This document shows positions 44,247 to 55,323 of a stretch of 61,042 nucleotides of DNA, one piece after another (position 1 is the first letter of the stretch; the number at the start of each line of letters is the position of its first letter). The notes under the pieces were generated by a model, which was not told where the DNA came from, searched no databases, and worked only from the letters and a program-made list of their open reading frames with translations. Where the stretch lies: positions 1 to 61,042 of the forward strand of contig JAHFCT010000021.1 in NCBI GenBank assembly GCA_023249375.1, written 5' to 3'. The translations under genes were made by a program, and so were the position numbers. Source of the stretch: Gemmatimonadota bacterium (GTDB lineage Bacteria > Gemmatimonadota > Gemmatimonadetes > Gemmatimonadales > Gemmatimonadaceae).

Positions 44247-45853
44247 GCGTCGCCGCCGAACTTCACCACCGTGGCACTGCGCACATCGCGCAGCGCCGTG
44301 AGCGTTTCGCACACATGCGCCGGCGGCGCGCCGTCGATGGTGACTACGGCCAGCGCCTCGCCGCCCGCAGCCAGCCGCGCCTGATGGTACTCGGCGATGT
44401 TCACGCCGGCGTCGGCGAGCGCCGTGCCGACGCGCCCGATGACACCGGGGACGTCGTGGTTGGTGAGCACCAGCAGCGAGCCGCGCGGCGCCACATCCAC
44501 GTGGAAGTCGCCGATGCGGGTGAGCCGCGGCGGCATGTCGAGCGCGGCCACGCCGCCCACGCGCATGCTGTGCGCGCCGGCCACGAGGCGCACTTCGATG
44601 GCCCGCGAGTGCGGAGCGAATCCGCCTTCGCCGTGCGCGAGCACGAGGCCGCGCGCGGTCGCCAGCGAGCGCGCATTGATGAGATTCAGCCGTTCCGCTT
44701 CCACGACGCCCTCAAGCGTGCCCGCCGCCGCGGCGGCAAGCAGTGCCCCCGCACTTGACGTGAGATCTTCGCCAGTCTTGATCGTGACGGAGTCGATGGC
44801 GGTGGCCCCGCGCCCCGCAAGCAGCGCGCGGGCCACGGCGGCCGCGCGGCGCGCGAGCAGCAGCGCCGGCGCCAGCGTCGCGGAATCTTCGCCCGCGAGC
44901 GCGCCATTCAGCGAGCGCGACAGGTCGCCGTTGAGGAGTGCATCGCGGACGGCTTCGCAGGCGTCGAGCGCGACGTTGCGCTGCGCTTCGGCCGAGGAGG
45001 CGCCGATATGCGGCAGCAGCACGACATTCGAATAACTGCGGAACGGATGCTCACCCGTGAGCGGCTCCTTCAGGTACACGTCGAGCACGGCGCCGCCGAT
45101 ATGGCCGCGGTCGAGGGCGGCGCGCAGTGCGTCGTCGTCGACGATGCCGCCACGCGCCATGTTCACGACCACGGCCCCCGCGCGGAGGCGCCGCAGCGCA
45201 TCGGCGCCGATCATCCCGGTGGTCTCGTCGGTCAGCGGCACGTGCACCGTGAGGAACTGCGCCGCATCGAGCAGCGCGTCGAGCGTCGGGGCGCGTTTCA
45301 CGCGCAGCGCGGCAAAGCGCTCCTCGCTCACGTACGGGTCGTAGGCGTGCACGTCCATGCCAAACGCAAGCGCGCGGTGCGACACTTCGCCGCCGATGCG
45401 CCCGAGGCCGACAATGCCCAGCGACTTGCCGCGCAGCTCCGTGCCGAGGAGATCGGCACGCTCCCACCGGCCATCGTGCATGGAGACGTCGGCGCGCGTC
45501 AGGTGACGCAGCAGCGAGAGGACACTGCCAAAGAAGAGTTCGGCCACCGCCACCGTGTTGCCGGCCGGAGCATTGATGACGGCAATGCCAAGTTCCGTCG
45601 CCACCTCCATTGCCACGTTGTCCACGCCCACGCCAGCGCGGCCCACCACCTTCAGCCGGCGCGCGCGGCGCAGCAGCGCTTCGGTGACTTTGGTGGCGCT
45701 GCGCCCGACGATGGCGTCGTACTGGTCAATGCGCTCCAGCAACTCGGCCGCCGGCAGCGTGGGGACTTCGTCCACCGCAAACTCGGGGACGGCGCGCAGC
45801 AACTCCACGCCGTCGCGGTCGACTTCATCGGTTACCAGAATGCGCAGGGCCAT
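44243..45853 (-). CDS. serA: D-3-phosphoglycerate dehydrogenase
   Basis: A 536-residue enzyme of the long (type I) form. It has a substrate domain, a NAD domain with GIVGLGRIGGEV and VNMARGGIVDD, the catalytic histidine in LLPHIGASSAEAQ, an intervening ASB domain (about residues 320-450), and a C-terminal ACT domain (VLTNHDVPGVIGRVGTALADAGVNIAEYHQAR) for likely serine feedback. It starts the serine operon: serA, FAD dehydrogenase, serB, aminotransferase, all coupled by 4-nt overlaps. Upstream of the ATG the minus strand is C-rich (CCTCCCTCCCC) with no Shine-Dalgarno. Confidence 0.95.
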   Translation of the reverse strand: MALRILVTDEVDRDGVELLRAVPEFAVDEVPTLPAAELLERIDQYDAIVGRSATKVTEALLRRARRLKVVGRAGVGVDNVAMEVATELGIAVINAPAGNTVAVAELFFGSVLSLLRHLTRADVSMHDGRWERADLLGTELRGKSLGIVGLGRIGGEVSHRALAFGMDVHAYDPYVSEERFAALRVKRAPTLDALLDAAQFLTVHVPLTDETTGMIGADALRRLRAGAVVVNMARGGIVDDDALRAALDRGHIGGAVLDVYLKEPLTGEHPFRSYSNVVLLPHIGASSAEAQRNVALDACEAVRDALLNGDLSRSLNGALAGEDSATLAPALLLARRAAAVARALLAGRGATAIDSVTIKTGEDLTSSAGALLAAAAAGTLEGVVEAERLNLINARSLATARGLVLAHGEGGFAPHSRAIEVRLVAGAHSMRVGGVAALDMPPRLTRIGDFHVDVAPRGSLLVLTNHDVPGVIGRVGTALADAGVNIAEYHQARLAAGGEALAVVTIDGAPPAHVCETLTALRDVRSATVVKFGGDA

Positions 45854-45908
45854 GGGTTCGGTGGGGAGGGAGGCGCTGGTGTGATGCGCGCTCCGTAATT
45901 TGCGTGCT

Positions 45909-46030
45909 GGGTGTCGTCACCGCGACTGCAGAGGACACCCTGGCGAAGGCGTCAGCCAGGGCCCAAAAGCCTCTCCCGCAGGTGGTCGGTGAAGTAGATT
46001 TCCCGAGGGCGGCATGGGCCGCCCTCTTTT
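45909..46030 (+). promoter_or_regulatory. Structured leader with alternative hairpins and a terminator, upstream of tal
   Basis: GGGTGTC (45909-45915) can pair with GACACCC (45934-45940). A competing hairpin CCCTGGC (45938-45944) with GCCAGGG (45955-45961) uses the same CCC. An outer AGAGG (45930-45934) can pair with CCTCT (45970-45974). Then comes an intrinsic terminator: GAGGGCGGC (46005-46013), loop ATGG, GCCGCCCTC (46018-46026), TTTT. It is 28 nt before tal. The layout suggests attenuation or a riboswitch controlling the glycolytic cluster. I do not recognise a known aptamer. Confidence 0.5.
46005..46030 (+). terminator. Intrinsic terminator in the tal leader
   Basis: A perfect 9-bp GC stem with a 4-nt ATGG loop and TTTT tail. 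It faces the plus strand and lies between the divergent serA start and tal. It either ends a short upstream RNA or acts as the off-switch of the leader. Confidence 0.75.
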
Positions 46031-46057
46031 CGCGTGCCATCCCCCAGCCAAGCCGCC

Positions 46058-47200
46058 ATGCCCGCTCCACGTCTCCAGACACTGCACGACGCCGGACAGT
46101 CCCTCTGGCTGGACTATATCGACCGCCCCATGCTGCACAACGGCGAGCTCGCGCGGCGCATTCGCGACGATGTGCTCACCGGCATGACGTCCAATCCCGC
46201 GATCTTCGAGAAGGCGCTGGCGCAGGGCACGGCGTATGACGCGCAGGTCGCGGCGCTCACGGGCGAACGCACGGCGTGGCAGCTGTTTGAGGAGCTGGCC
46301 TCCACCGACGTGCGCGCCGCCTGCGATCTCTTTCGCGACGTGTACGACCGCACCGATGGCGTCGACGGCTACGTCTCGCTGGAAGTCTCGCCGAACGTCG
46401 CCAACGACGCCGACGGAACCATTCGCGAGGCGCGGCATCTGTGGAGGCTGGTGGACCGTCCCAACGTGATGATCAAGGTGCCGGGCACCGACGCCGGCTG
46501 CGCCGCCCTGCGACAGCTCATTGCCGACGGCATCAATGTGAACGTCACGCTGCTCTTCGCCGTCGAAGCGCATGGCCGCGTGATCGAAGGGTACGTGTCG
46601 GGTCTCGAAGCGCGCGCCGCCTCCGGCGCGCCGCTCGCGCGCGTGGCGAGCGTGGCATCGTTCTTCGTGAGCCGCGTCGACACCGAGATCGACAAACGGC
46701 TCGATGCGCAGGTCGCCGCCGGCACGCTCTCCGTCGCGGCCGCCGCGTCGCTCAAGGGCAAGGCCGCCGTGGCCAACGCCAAGCTGGCCTATCGCCTCTT
46801 CTCCGAACGCTTCAGCGGCTCGCGCTGGAACGCGCTGGCCGCGCGCGGCGCCCGCGTGCAGCGTCCGCTCTGGGCGAGCACGTCCACCAAGAACCCGACG
46901 TACCGCGATGTCATCTACGTCGAAGAACTCGTCGGGCCGCAGACGGTGAACACGCTGCCGCCGGCCACGCTCGAGGCGTTCCGAGACCACGGTGAGGTGC
47001 GGCGCTCCATCGACGCCGATCTCGCCGCCGCCAGGCAGGCGCTCGACGCCGTGGAATCGGCCGGGATCTCCATGCGGCACGTCACCGACCAGCTGCTCAA
47101 CGAAGGGCTGTCGTCGTTCCAGAAGGCGTTCGACACGCTGCTGGCCGGCCTCGAAGCGAAGGCGAACGCACTGGGGCACCCCGTCTCAGTCGGCCGATAG
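46058..47200 (+). CDS. tal: Transaldolase
   Basis: A 380-residue transaldolase of the long bacterial form. Conserved: SLWLDYIDRPML, TGMTSNPAIFEKAL, VSLEVSPNVANDADGTIREA, the Schiff-base lysine in NVMIKVPGTDAG, NVNVTLLFAVEAH, and RPLWASTSTKNPTYRDVIYVEELVG. It exchanges C3 units between sugar phosphates in the non-oxidative pentose phosphate pathway. GTG 46034 is an alternative start; ATG 46058 fits the family. It is the first gene of the tal-pyk-MBL-pgi cluster; pyk begins 12 nt after its stop. Confidence 0.95.
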   Translation: MPAPRLQTLHDAGQSLWLDYIDRPMLHNGELARRIRDDVLTGMTSNPAIFEKALAQGTAYDAQVAALTGERTAWQLFEELASTDVRAACDLFRDVYDRTDGVDGYVSLEVSPNVANDADGTIREARHLWRLVDRPNVMIKVPGTDAGCAALRQLIADGINVNVTLLFAVEAHGRVIEGYVSGLEARAASGAPLARVASVASFFVSRVDTEIDKRLDAQVAAGTLSVAAAASLKGKAAVANAKLAYRLFSERFSGSRWNALAARGARVQRPLWASTSTKNPTYRDVIYVEELVGPQTVNTLPPATLEAFRDHGEVRRSIDADLAAARQALDAVESAGISMRHVTDQLLNEGLSSFQKAFDTLLAGLEAKANALGHPVSVGR

Positions 47201-47212
47201 GGGAGACGCGAC

Positions 47213-48618
<1,406 letters not shown>

Positions 48619-48622
<4 letters not shown>

Positions 48623-49392
48623 AGCTCACGTTCCTCGGTACCGGCACGAGCTTTGGCGTTCCGGTGATCGGCTGCGCCTGTGCGGTGTGCCGCTCCGGGG
48701 ACCCGCGCGACAAGCGCACGCGTGTCGGCGCGGTGGTCGAGGTGGGCAACACACGGCTTCTCCTCGACACACCGCCCGAACTGCGGCTGCAGCTCATCGC
48801 CACCGGCATCGGCGACGTTGACGCCGTGCTGTTTACGCACGACCACGCCGATCACACCAACGGGCTCGACGACATCCGCGCCATCTCGGTGCGTCGCAAA
48901 GGTGCGCTCCCGATCTACGGTCCCGCCGAGACGCTCGACGGCCTGCGCACGCGCTTTCCGTACATCTTCGACGAAGCGGCGCGCGCGCTGCCGGGGACGC
49001 ACAAACCAGAGGGAACGCTCTTCGCACTCGAGCCGGGCGTGCCGACGGTCATCGGCGATGCCACGGTGATTCCCATCGAAGTGCCGCACGGCCGATGGCG
49101 CGTCTTCGGATACCGCGTTGGCGCGCTGGCGTATGTCACCGACGCCAAGACCATTCCCGACGCCGCCTTCGCGCTGATGCAGGGCGCCGATGTGCTGGTG
49201 ATCAACGCGCTCTTCCGTGCACCGCATCCCACGCACCTGAGCCTCGGCGAAGCGGTGGAGGTTTCGCGCCGTGTGGGCGCGCGACAGACCTGGCTCACGC
49301 ATCTCACGCACGACAATCTGCATGCCGCGCTCGCCGCGGAGCTTCCCAACGACATCCAACCGGCCTTCGACGGCCTTGTGGTGGAGTGCTGA
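48619..49392 (+). CDS. PhnP-like metallo-beta-lactamase-fold phosphodiesterase/hydrolase
   Basis: A 257-residue MBL-fold protein with the PhnP-branch signs: an N-terminal GTGTSFGVPVIGC followed by a zinc-type cysteine cluster (CACAVCRSGDPRD), then the metal motif THDHADH, and VTDAKTIP and WLTHLTHDN near the C-terminus. PhnP hydrolyses cyclic phosphodiesters of ribose. Its role between pyk and pgi is unclear; repair of a side-product of sugar phosphate metabolism is a reasonable guess. GTG overlaps the pyk stop and its TGA shares a base with the pgi ATG (TGATG). Confidence 0.8.
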
Positions 49393-50783
49393 TGGCGTTC
49401 ACGCTCGATGTCACCTCGATGACGGAGCCGGCGGTCCCCGCCGGCGTGCGCGACGACGACTGGCCCTCGCTGGCCGAACGCTTCCGCGCCGCGCACGCCG
49501 CGGTGACGGCCGTCGCCGCCACCGGCGTGTACGGCTACCGCGAACTCGAGGCGCAGGCCGCCGAGCGAGCGAAGATCGCCGCCTTCGTTGCGGAAACAGA
49601 CGGACAGTACGACGACGTCGTGGTGCTCGGCATCGGCGGTTCATCGCTCGGCGCCATCGCGCTGCGCTCGGCGCTGCTGCCTACCGCGTGGAATGCGCGC
49701 ACCGCCGCCGAGCGCGACGGCCGGCCGCGGCTGCACGTGCTCGATAACGTGGACCCGCGCACCATCACCGGCGTGCTCTCCATCGTCGCGCTGCCGCGCA
49801 CGATCTTCGTGGTGATTTCCAAGTCTGGTGGCACGATCGAGACGCTGGCGCAGTATCTCGTGGTGCGCGACCGGTTGTCACGCGAGGGGCTGGATGCGGC
49901 GCAGCACCTGGCTTTCGTCACTGATCCAGTGAAGGGAGCACTGCGCGCCATCGCCGCGCGCGACGGCATTCCGGTCTTCGACGTCCCGCCGAACGTCGGC
50001 GGGCGATTCAGCGTGCTGTCTCCGGTGGGCACGCTGCCCGCCGCGCTCTGCGGCATCGACATCGACGCGTTGTGCACGGGCGCCGCCGTGATGCGCGATG
50101 CAACCATGGGCAGTGACCTCGCGCACAATGCGGCGGGTCTTTTTGCCACGCTGCAGTGGCGCGCGCATGAGCAGGCCGGCCAGGGCCAGCACGTGATGAT
50201 GCCGTACAGCGACGCGCTGCGCGACATCGCGCCATGGTTTGTGCAGCTCTGGGCCGAATCGCTCGGCAAGGTGGACGCCGATGGGCTGCACGTCGGACCG
50301 ACGCCGATTGCCAGCGTCGGCGCCACCGATCAGCACAGCCAGGTGCAGCTCTTCATGGAAGGGCCCGCGGACAAGACGGTCACCTTCCTGCGCGTGGACG
50401 CCTCAGCGGACGACGTGGAGATTCCGCGGCTCGAAGCGGGCGAAAAGGCACTCGCATTTCTCGGCGGGCACACGCTGGGCGAACTGCTCGACATCGAATG
50501 CCGGGCGACGGCGAGCGCCTTGGCGCGCGCCGGACGGCCGTCGATGATGATGACGGTGGGCGCGTCGGATGCGTGGCATCTTGGCGGCCTCATGATGTGG
50601 CTGATGCAAGCTACGACGCTGGCCGGTGCGCTGTATCGAGTCAATCCGCTCGATCAACCGGGCGTGGAGCTCGGCAAGCGGTTGGCCAACAAGGAGTTGG
50701 GACATCCCGACTATGCTGGAGAAGCAGAGGCACCGAGAGCGGGTCAGGTGCCTCCGACGCCGCGAAGATTACGCGTCGGTTAG
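49392..50783 (+). CDS. pgi: Glucose-6-phosphate isomerase
   Basis: A 463-residue enzyme. Conserved phrases: VVLGIGGSSLGAIAL, the sugar-phosphate-binding FVVISKSGGTIETLAQY, NVGGRFSVLSPVG, and the C-terminal GALYRVNPLDQPGVELGK. It is of the shorter, bacterial GPI type (Bacillus- and Thermus-like rather than the about 550-residue E. coli form). It interconverts glucose-6-phosphate and fructose-6-phosphate. ATG 49392 shares one base with the stop of the MBL gene; the longer frame upstream is a shadow. The C-terminus reads LRRG-type and is probably disordered. Confidence 0.95.
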   Translation: MAFTLDVTSMTEPAVPAGVRDDDWPSLAERFRAAHAAVTAVAATGVYGYRELEAQAAERAKIAAFVAETDGQYDDVVVLGIGGSSLGAIALRSALLPTAWNARTAAERDGRPRLHVLDNVDPRTITGVLSIVALPRTIFVVISKSGGTIETLAQYLVVRDRLSREGLDAAQHLAFVTDPVKGALRAIAARDGIPVFDVPPNVGGRFSVLSPVGTLPAALCGIDIDALCTGAAVMRDATMGSDLAHNAAGLFATLQWRAHEQAGQGQHVMMPYSDALRDIAPWFVQLWAESLGKVDADGLHVGPTPIASVGATDQHSQVQLFMEGPADKTVTFLRVDASADDVEIPRLEAGEKALAFLGGHTLGELLDIECRATASALARAGRPSMMMTVGASDAWHLGGLMMWLMQATTLAGALYRVNPLDQPGVELGKRLANKELGHPDYAGEAEAPRAGQVPPTPRRLRVG

Positions 50784-50899
50784 GCCGCGAAAATTCGGTT
50801 GCCCCGTGCTCCAAAAGGGGCCAAATTCCACTGGCTGTTTACTACGGTCCCCGCACTGACTGGCGCGGTGCTCGCGCCTACCTCTATTGAGTGCCCGAC

Positions 50900-52321
50900 A
50901 TGTCGAATCCGTTAGACTCGCTGCATCGCGTTCTCGGCCCCGTAGCGGCCGTCGAGAACCATCGCATGATATTGAAGGAGCCCGCGTCGCTCGCGTCGAC
51001 GCGTATGGATGAGCTGGCCCGCCTCGCCGTCTTCGGCGACGCCGACGAGAAGGAATGGGCGCGCTGGGCGATTCACGAGCTCGGCCAGATGGTGGGCGTG
51101 CGTCCCGCGTCGATCCACGAGCTGTACATGGCGCGCGGCCGCGGCGAGATCGCCGGCTTCACCGTGCCCGCCATGAACATCCGCGGCATGACGTACGACA
51201 CGGCGCGCGCGATCTTCCGCGCCGCCATCAAGCTCAACGCCGGTGCGTTCCTGCTGGAGATTGCCCGCAGCGAGATCGCGTACACCGATCAGCGCCCGTC
51301 GGAGTACGTGGCGGTGATGACGGCCGCCGCGCTGCGCGAAGGGTATCGCCACCCGATCTTCATTCAGGGCGACCACTTCCAGGTGAACGCCAAGAAGTAC
51401 GCGGCGGACCCAGCCGCCGAAGTCGCCGCGGTGAAGGCGCTGGCCACGGAAGCGATCGCCGCCGGCTTCTACAACATCGACCTCGATACGTCCACGTTGG
51501 TGGACCTCTCCAAGCCGAACCTCGAAGAGCAGCAGCGCCTCAACTACGAGATTGGCGTGGAACTCACGCGCCACGTGCGCGGCCTCGAGCCGATGGGTGT
51601 CACGATTTCGCTGGGCGCCGAGATTGGCGAAGTGGGAACGGAGAACTCCACCGTGCCCGAGCTGCGCGCCTTCATGAACGGCTACAGCTCGACACTGCTG
51701 AAGCAGGCGCCGGGCATGGTCGGCATCAGCAAGATCTCCGTGCAGTCGGGCACGTCGCACGGCGGCGTCGTGCTGGCCGACGGCTCGATCAAGGACGTCA
51801 AGCTCGATTTCCAGACGCTCGAAGACCTCGGCCGCGTGGCGCGCACCGAGTACGGCATCTCCGGCGCGGTGCAGCATGGCGCGTCGACGCTGCCCGACAA
51901 GATGTTCAACAACTTCCCGCGCACCGAGACGTCGGAGATTCACCTCGCCACCGGCTTCCAGACGATGCTGTACGACATGATCCCCGACGCGCTGCGCCTG
52001 GAGATCTACGAATGGCTGCGCGTGAACGCGAAGGACGAGCGCAAGGCAGGCGATACGGACGAGCAGTTCTTCTACAAGTCGCGCAAGAAGGCGCTGGGAC
52101 CGTTCAAGAAGGCGCTCTGGTCGCTGCCCTCGAGCACGCAGGCCGAACTGGCCCGCGCCTACGATGCCAAGTTCGAGTTCCTGTTCTCCCAGCTCGGCGT
52201 CAGCGGCACTTTGCCGTACGTCGAGCGGTATATCGATGCACCCGATCAGCGCCGGCTGGCACCGCACCTGAGCGGACCGGCCGTGGAAGCGGCACCGGAT
52301 GACGCCGACGCCGGCGAGTAG
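50900..52321 (+). CDS. fba: Class II fructose-bisphosphate aldolase
   Basis: A 473-residue zinc aldolase of the long bacterial form. The zinc ligands are visible in FIQGDHFQVN, QSGTSHGGVVL, and AVQHGASTLP. The N-terminal region IHELYMARGRGEIAGFTVPAMNIRG and DTSTLVDLSKPNLEEQ fit the family. It splits fructose-1,6-bisphosphate into triose phosphates. The 116-nt gap to pgi contains a CCCC...GGGG mini-hairpin and no gene, so fba may have its own promoter. Start at ATG 50900; GTG 50891 is an alternative. Confidence 0.93.
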   Translation: MSNPLDSLHRVLGPVAAVENHRMILKEPASLASTRMDELARLAVFGDADEKEWARWAIHELGQMVGVRPASIHELYMARGRGEIAGFTVPAMNIRGMTYDTARAIFRAAIKLNAGAFLLEIARSEIAYTDQRPSEYVAVMTAAALREGYRHPIFIQGDHFQVNAKKYAADPAAEVAAVKALATEAIAAGFYNIDLDTSTLVDLSKPNLEEQQRLNYEIGVELTRHVRGLEPMGVTISLGAEIGEVGTENSTVPELRAFMNGYSSTLLKQAPGMVGISKISVQSGTSHGGVVLADGSIKDVKLDFQTLEDLGRVARTEYGISGAVQHGASTLPDKMFNNFPRTETSEIHLATGFQTMLYDMIPDALRLEIYEWLRVNAKDERKAGDTDEQFFYKSRKKALGPFKKALWSLPSSTQAELARAYDAKFEFLFSQLGVSGTLPYVERYIDAPDQRRLAPHLSGPAVEAAPDDADAGE

Positions 52322-52379
52322 CAGCAGTCGTACGGCGGGACCCGCCGGCCGGGTTTCGCATCAACCTTTCGGAGATTAC

Positions 52380-53282
52380 ATGCGCAAGACTTTCCTGATG
52401 TTTGCCGTCGCGGCACTGGGCCTCACCGCCTGCGACAACTCGAAGGCCGAGCTGCAGAAGCAGCTCGAGCAGGTGAAGCTCATTTCGGCGGAGAAGGACT
52501 CGCTGCTTAAGGACGTGATGGCGACCTCGCAGTTCATCGCCGACGTCAACACCGAGCTGGGCAAGGTGCGTGACGCCAAGGCCGGCAAGCCCACCAAGGG
52601 CGGCGCGGGCGAGCTGCCCAACCCGTCGCCCGCCGACCAGCGCGCGCAGATGCTGCAGCGCATCAAGGTCCTGACCGACCGCGTCAACGAGGCCGAGTCG
52701 CGTCTCGCCGCCAGCCGTCAGCGCGTGGCCACGATGACCGGCGACAACGCGTCGCTCACCAAGCAGCTGGCCCAGTACGATTCGACGATCACGGCGTTCA
52801 AGTCGATCATCGAGAACCAGAAGGCCGAGATCGCGTCGCTCAACGCGCAGGTTGGCGCACTGCAGGGCGAGAACACCGTGCTCAAGGCCGACAAGGCGCA
52901 GCTGACCAGCGAGAAGGAGACGCTGACGAGCGAGAAGTCGGCGCTGACGGTGGAGCGCAACACGGTCTACTACGTGATCGGCACCAAGGACGAGCTGCGC
53001 AAGAAGGGAATTATCGTGAAGAAGGGCGGCATCCTCGGCATCGCGGCGACGGACATTCCGGCGACGACGCTGAACCCGTCGGACTTCACGTCGATCGACA
53101 AGACGAAGGTGGCTTCGATTCCGCTGCCGAACCCCGCCAAGGGCTACCGCGTGCTGTCGCGGCAGGACATGACCGCGGCCGAAGCGGCGCCGCCGAAGGG
53201 CGGCTACAAGGGCGCCATCAAGATCACCAACGCCGAGCAGTTCTGGGCGGCGTCGAAGTTCCTCATCATCGTCCAGAACTGA
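52380..53282 (+). CDS. Coiled-coil lipoprotein (paralogue of the one at 15.6 kb)
   Basis: A 300-residue exported protein with signal peptide and lipobox LGLTAC (C18). Residues 20-210 are a nearly continuous coiled coil (QKQLEQVKLISAEKDSLL; LTSEKETLTSEKSALTVE). The C-terminal globular domain starts NTVYYVIGTKDELRKKGII and ends FWAASKFLIIVQN. It shares the full plan, length and C-terminal domain with the gene at 15581-16480. Function unknown; an envelope tether or spacer is plausible. GGAG lies 6 nt before ATG. It is followed by the YihY gene after 19 nt. Confidence 0.85.
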   Translation: MRKTFLMFAVAALGLTACDNSKAELQKQLEQVKLISAEKDSLLKDVMATSQFIADVNTELGKVRDAKAGKPTKGGAGELPNPSPADQRAQMLQRIKVLTDRVNEAESRLAASRQRVATMTGDNASLTKQLAQYDSTITAFKSIIENQKAEIASLNAQVGALQGENTVLKADKAQLTSEKETLTSEKSALTVERNTVYYVIGTKDELRKKGIIVKKGGILGIAATDIPATTLNPSDFTSIDKTKVASIPLPNPAKGYRVLSRQDMTAAEAAPPKGGYKGAIKITNAEQFWAASKFLIIVQN

Positions 53283-53301
53283 TGCAGGGAGTGCTCCGCG
53301 G

Positions 53302-54216
53302 ATGAGCGCGCCGCCGCCATGGGGGGCGGCGCGCCTCCGTGACAGCTTCGTCGACTACGCCCGTCGCATTTGGGTGAAGGGCGCCGAAGACGATTTGTTC
53401 TTTCTCGCCGGCGGGGTGGCCTACAACATCCTCCTCGCCGGCGTGCCGTTTTTCCTGCTGCTGATTGCGGGCATCGGGTACGCGCTGCACAAGCCCGAAG
53501 CTGATTCCACGAGCGACGTGGTCGGGTTTCTCGGGCGCCTGCTTCCCGTGGGCGTCGACAACGGCCGGAGCTTTCTCGATCCCATTCTGCGCGACGTTGT
53601 GCGCACGCGCGGGCGCGTCGGCCTGTTCTCGGCTGCGGCCTTCGTCTGGTTCTCGACGCGGCTGTTTGGCACCCTGCGGAGCGTGCTGCAGCGGGTGTTC
53701 GCGCTGGGGCAGGGGCGCGGCATCGTCGTGGGCAAGCTCTACGATGTGGGCTACACGCTGGTCTCGTCGGGACTCGTCGTCGGCTACCTCACGCTCTCGG
53801 CGTACCTGGCGATCATGGGCGAGCGCGGCACCGCCATCATGCATGACATGGGCGTGGATGCGACGACGATGGGGAATCTCGAGTACTTCCTCGGTCGTTT
53901 GCTCGCCTTCAGCGTCGTCGTCGCCATCTTCTACAGCATCTACAAGTTCATCCCGTCGGGGCGCGTGCCGTGGCGGCAGGCGTTCGTGGCGTCGATGACC
54001 ACCGGCGTCCTGTTTGAGATTGCGCGCAACCTGTTTGTGCTCATCGTGCGCCGCTTCAACCCGGCGTCGCTCTACACCGGCACGCTGGGCGCGCTGGTGA
54101 TCGTCGTGTTCTGGGCCTACTACGCGGCTTTGCTGTTTGTCATCGGCGGGGAAGTGGCGCACGTCTATGCGGAGCGCCGACGGCTGATGAACCGCCACGA
54201 AGCCATGGAGGGATAG
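53302..54216 (+). CDS. YihY/BrkB-family inner-membrane protein
   Basis: A 304-residue protein with about six transmembrane segments ([119 protein letters not shown]). The phrases [13 protein letters not shown] and [17 protein letters not shown] are family hallmarks. Formerly called ribonuclease BN; the true function is unknown and may be lipid-related. Its TAG overlaps the GTG of ltaE by one base, so the two are translated together although no functional link is obvious. Confidence 0.9.
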   Translation: MSAPPPWGAARLRDSFVDYARRIWVKGAEDDLFFLAGGVAYNILLAGVPFFLLLIAGIGYALHKPEADSTSDVVGFLGRLLPVGVDNGRSFLDPILRDVVRTRGRVGLFSAAAFVWFSTRLFGTLRSVLQRVFALGQGRGIVVGKLYDVGYTLVSSGLVVGYLTLSAYLAIMGERGTAIMHDMGVDATTMGNLEYFLGRLLAFSVVVAIFYSIYKFIPSGRVPWRQAFVASMTTGVLFEIARNLFVLIVRRFNPASLYTGTLGALVIVVFWAYYAALLFVIGGEVAHVYAERRRLMNRHEAMEG

Positions 54217-55235
54217 TGATCGACCTGCGCAGCGATACCGTCACCAAGCCCACGAAGGACATGCGTCGCGCGATGGCCGACGCCGAGGTGGGCGATGATG
54301 TGCTTGACGGCGATCCGACCGTCATCAAACTGCAAGAGCGCGTGGCGACGCTGCTCGGCAAGGAGCGGGCCCTGTTCGTTCCCACCGGGACGATGGGCAA
54401 TGCGTGCGGACTGTGGGTGCACGGCCGCCACGGCACCGAGGCCTACGCGCACGACGACTCGCATATCGTGAACTGGGAGATCGCCGGCGTGGCCGGGCTG
54501 CGCGGCATGCAGCCGCGCATGGTGCGTGGCGCGCCCGTGATGACGCTCGACACCCTGAAGGCGGCGGTGCGGCCGGCGAGCAAACACGCGCCGCAAGCCA
54601 GCCTCGTCTGTTTTGAGAACACGCACAATGGCGCCGGCGGCATGGTGACGCCCATCGGCGAGCTGCGCGCCATGGCCGAGTTCGCTCGCGGCACGCTGAA
54701 GCTGCCGATTCACATGGACGGCGCGCGGCTGTGGAACGCGCACATCGCCACGGGCACGCCGCTGGCCGACTTCGCCGCCTGCGCCGACACCGTGATGGTG
54801 TCGTTCTCCAAGGGACTCGGCGCGCCGCTCGGCGCGGCGATCGCGGGGAGCACGACGCACATCGACGAAGCATTCGTGGCGCGCAAGCGCTTTGGCGGCG
54901 GCATGCGGCAGAGCGGGATTGTGGCGGCGGCGGCACTGCATGGGCTTGAGCATCATCTGGGACGCCTCGCGGAGGATCACGCCAATGCCAAGCGGCTCGC
55001 GGCGATTGTCGCCGACGGCGTGGCCGACGTGCAGGTGGTGCCGCCGGACACGAACATCGTGATGATTGATCTGCCCGCGCGCATCAACGCGTCCACGGTG
55101 ACGGCACGCGCCAAGGAACTTGGTGTACTGATTTCTGCCTGGCACGACCAGCGCGTGCGAGTGGTGTGCCATCTCGACGCGTCGGCAGCGCAGGTGGAGG
55201 AGGCGGGCCGCGCCATTGTGAACGCACTCGGGTAG
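54216..55235 (+). CDS. ltaE: Low-specificity L-threonine aldolase
   Basis: A 339-residue PLP enzyme of fold type I. N-terminal [37 protein letters not shown], and the PLP-lysine motif [12 protein letters not shown] (K199). It cleaves L-threonine or allo-threonine to glycine and acetaldehyde. GTG start overlaps the stop of the YihY gene by one base. It adds to the serine/glycine theme of the window (serine operon at 41-46 kb) but is 8 kb away and on the other strand. Confidence 0.93.
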   Translation: MIDLRSDTVTKPTKDMRRAMADAEVGDDVLDGDPTVIKLQERVATLLGKERALFVPTGTMGNACGLWVHGRHGTEAYAHDDSHIVNWEIAGVAGLRGMQPRMVRGAPVMTLDTLKAAVRPASKHAPQASLVCFENTHNGAGGMVTPIGELRAMAEFARGTLKLPIHMDGARLWNAHIATGTPLADFAACADTVMVSFSKGLGAPLGAAIAGSTTHIDEAFVARKRFGGGMRQSGIVAAAALHGLEHHLGRLAEDHANAKRLAAIVADGVADVQVVPPDTNIVMIDLPARINASTVTARAKELGVLISAWHDQRVRVVCHLDASAAQVEEAGRAIVNALG

Positions 55236-55323
55236 TAGGGAACTGCGGGGCACGCGGTCACGTAGGTGCTCGCCCATTGGTATTCCGCGCCTTAGGTTGA
55301 GATCACTCACTCGGGAGGCCCCC

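Noticed and set aside
45909-46004. Glycine riboswitch upstream of tal or, on the other strand, upstream of serA.
   Set aside because: A few words resemble the aptamer, but the conserved core is incomplete on both strands. Kept only as an unnamed structured leader.
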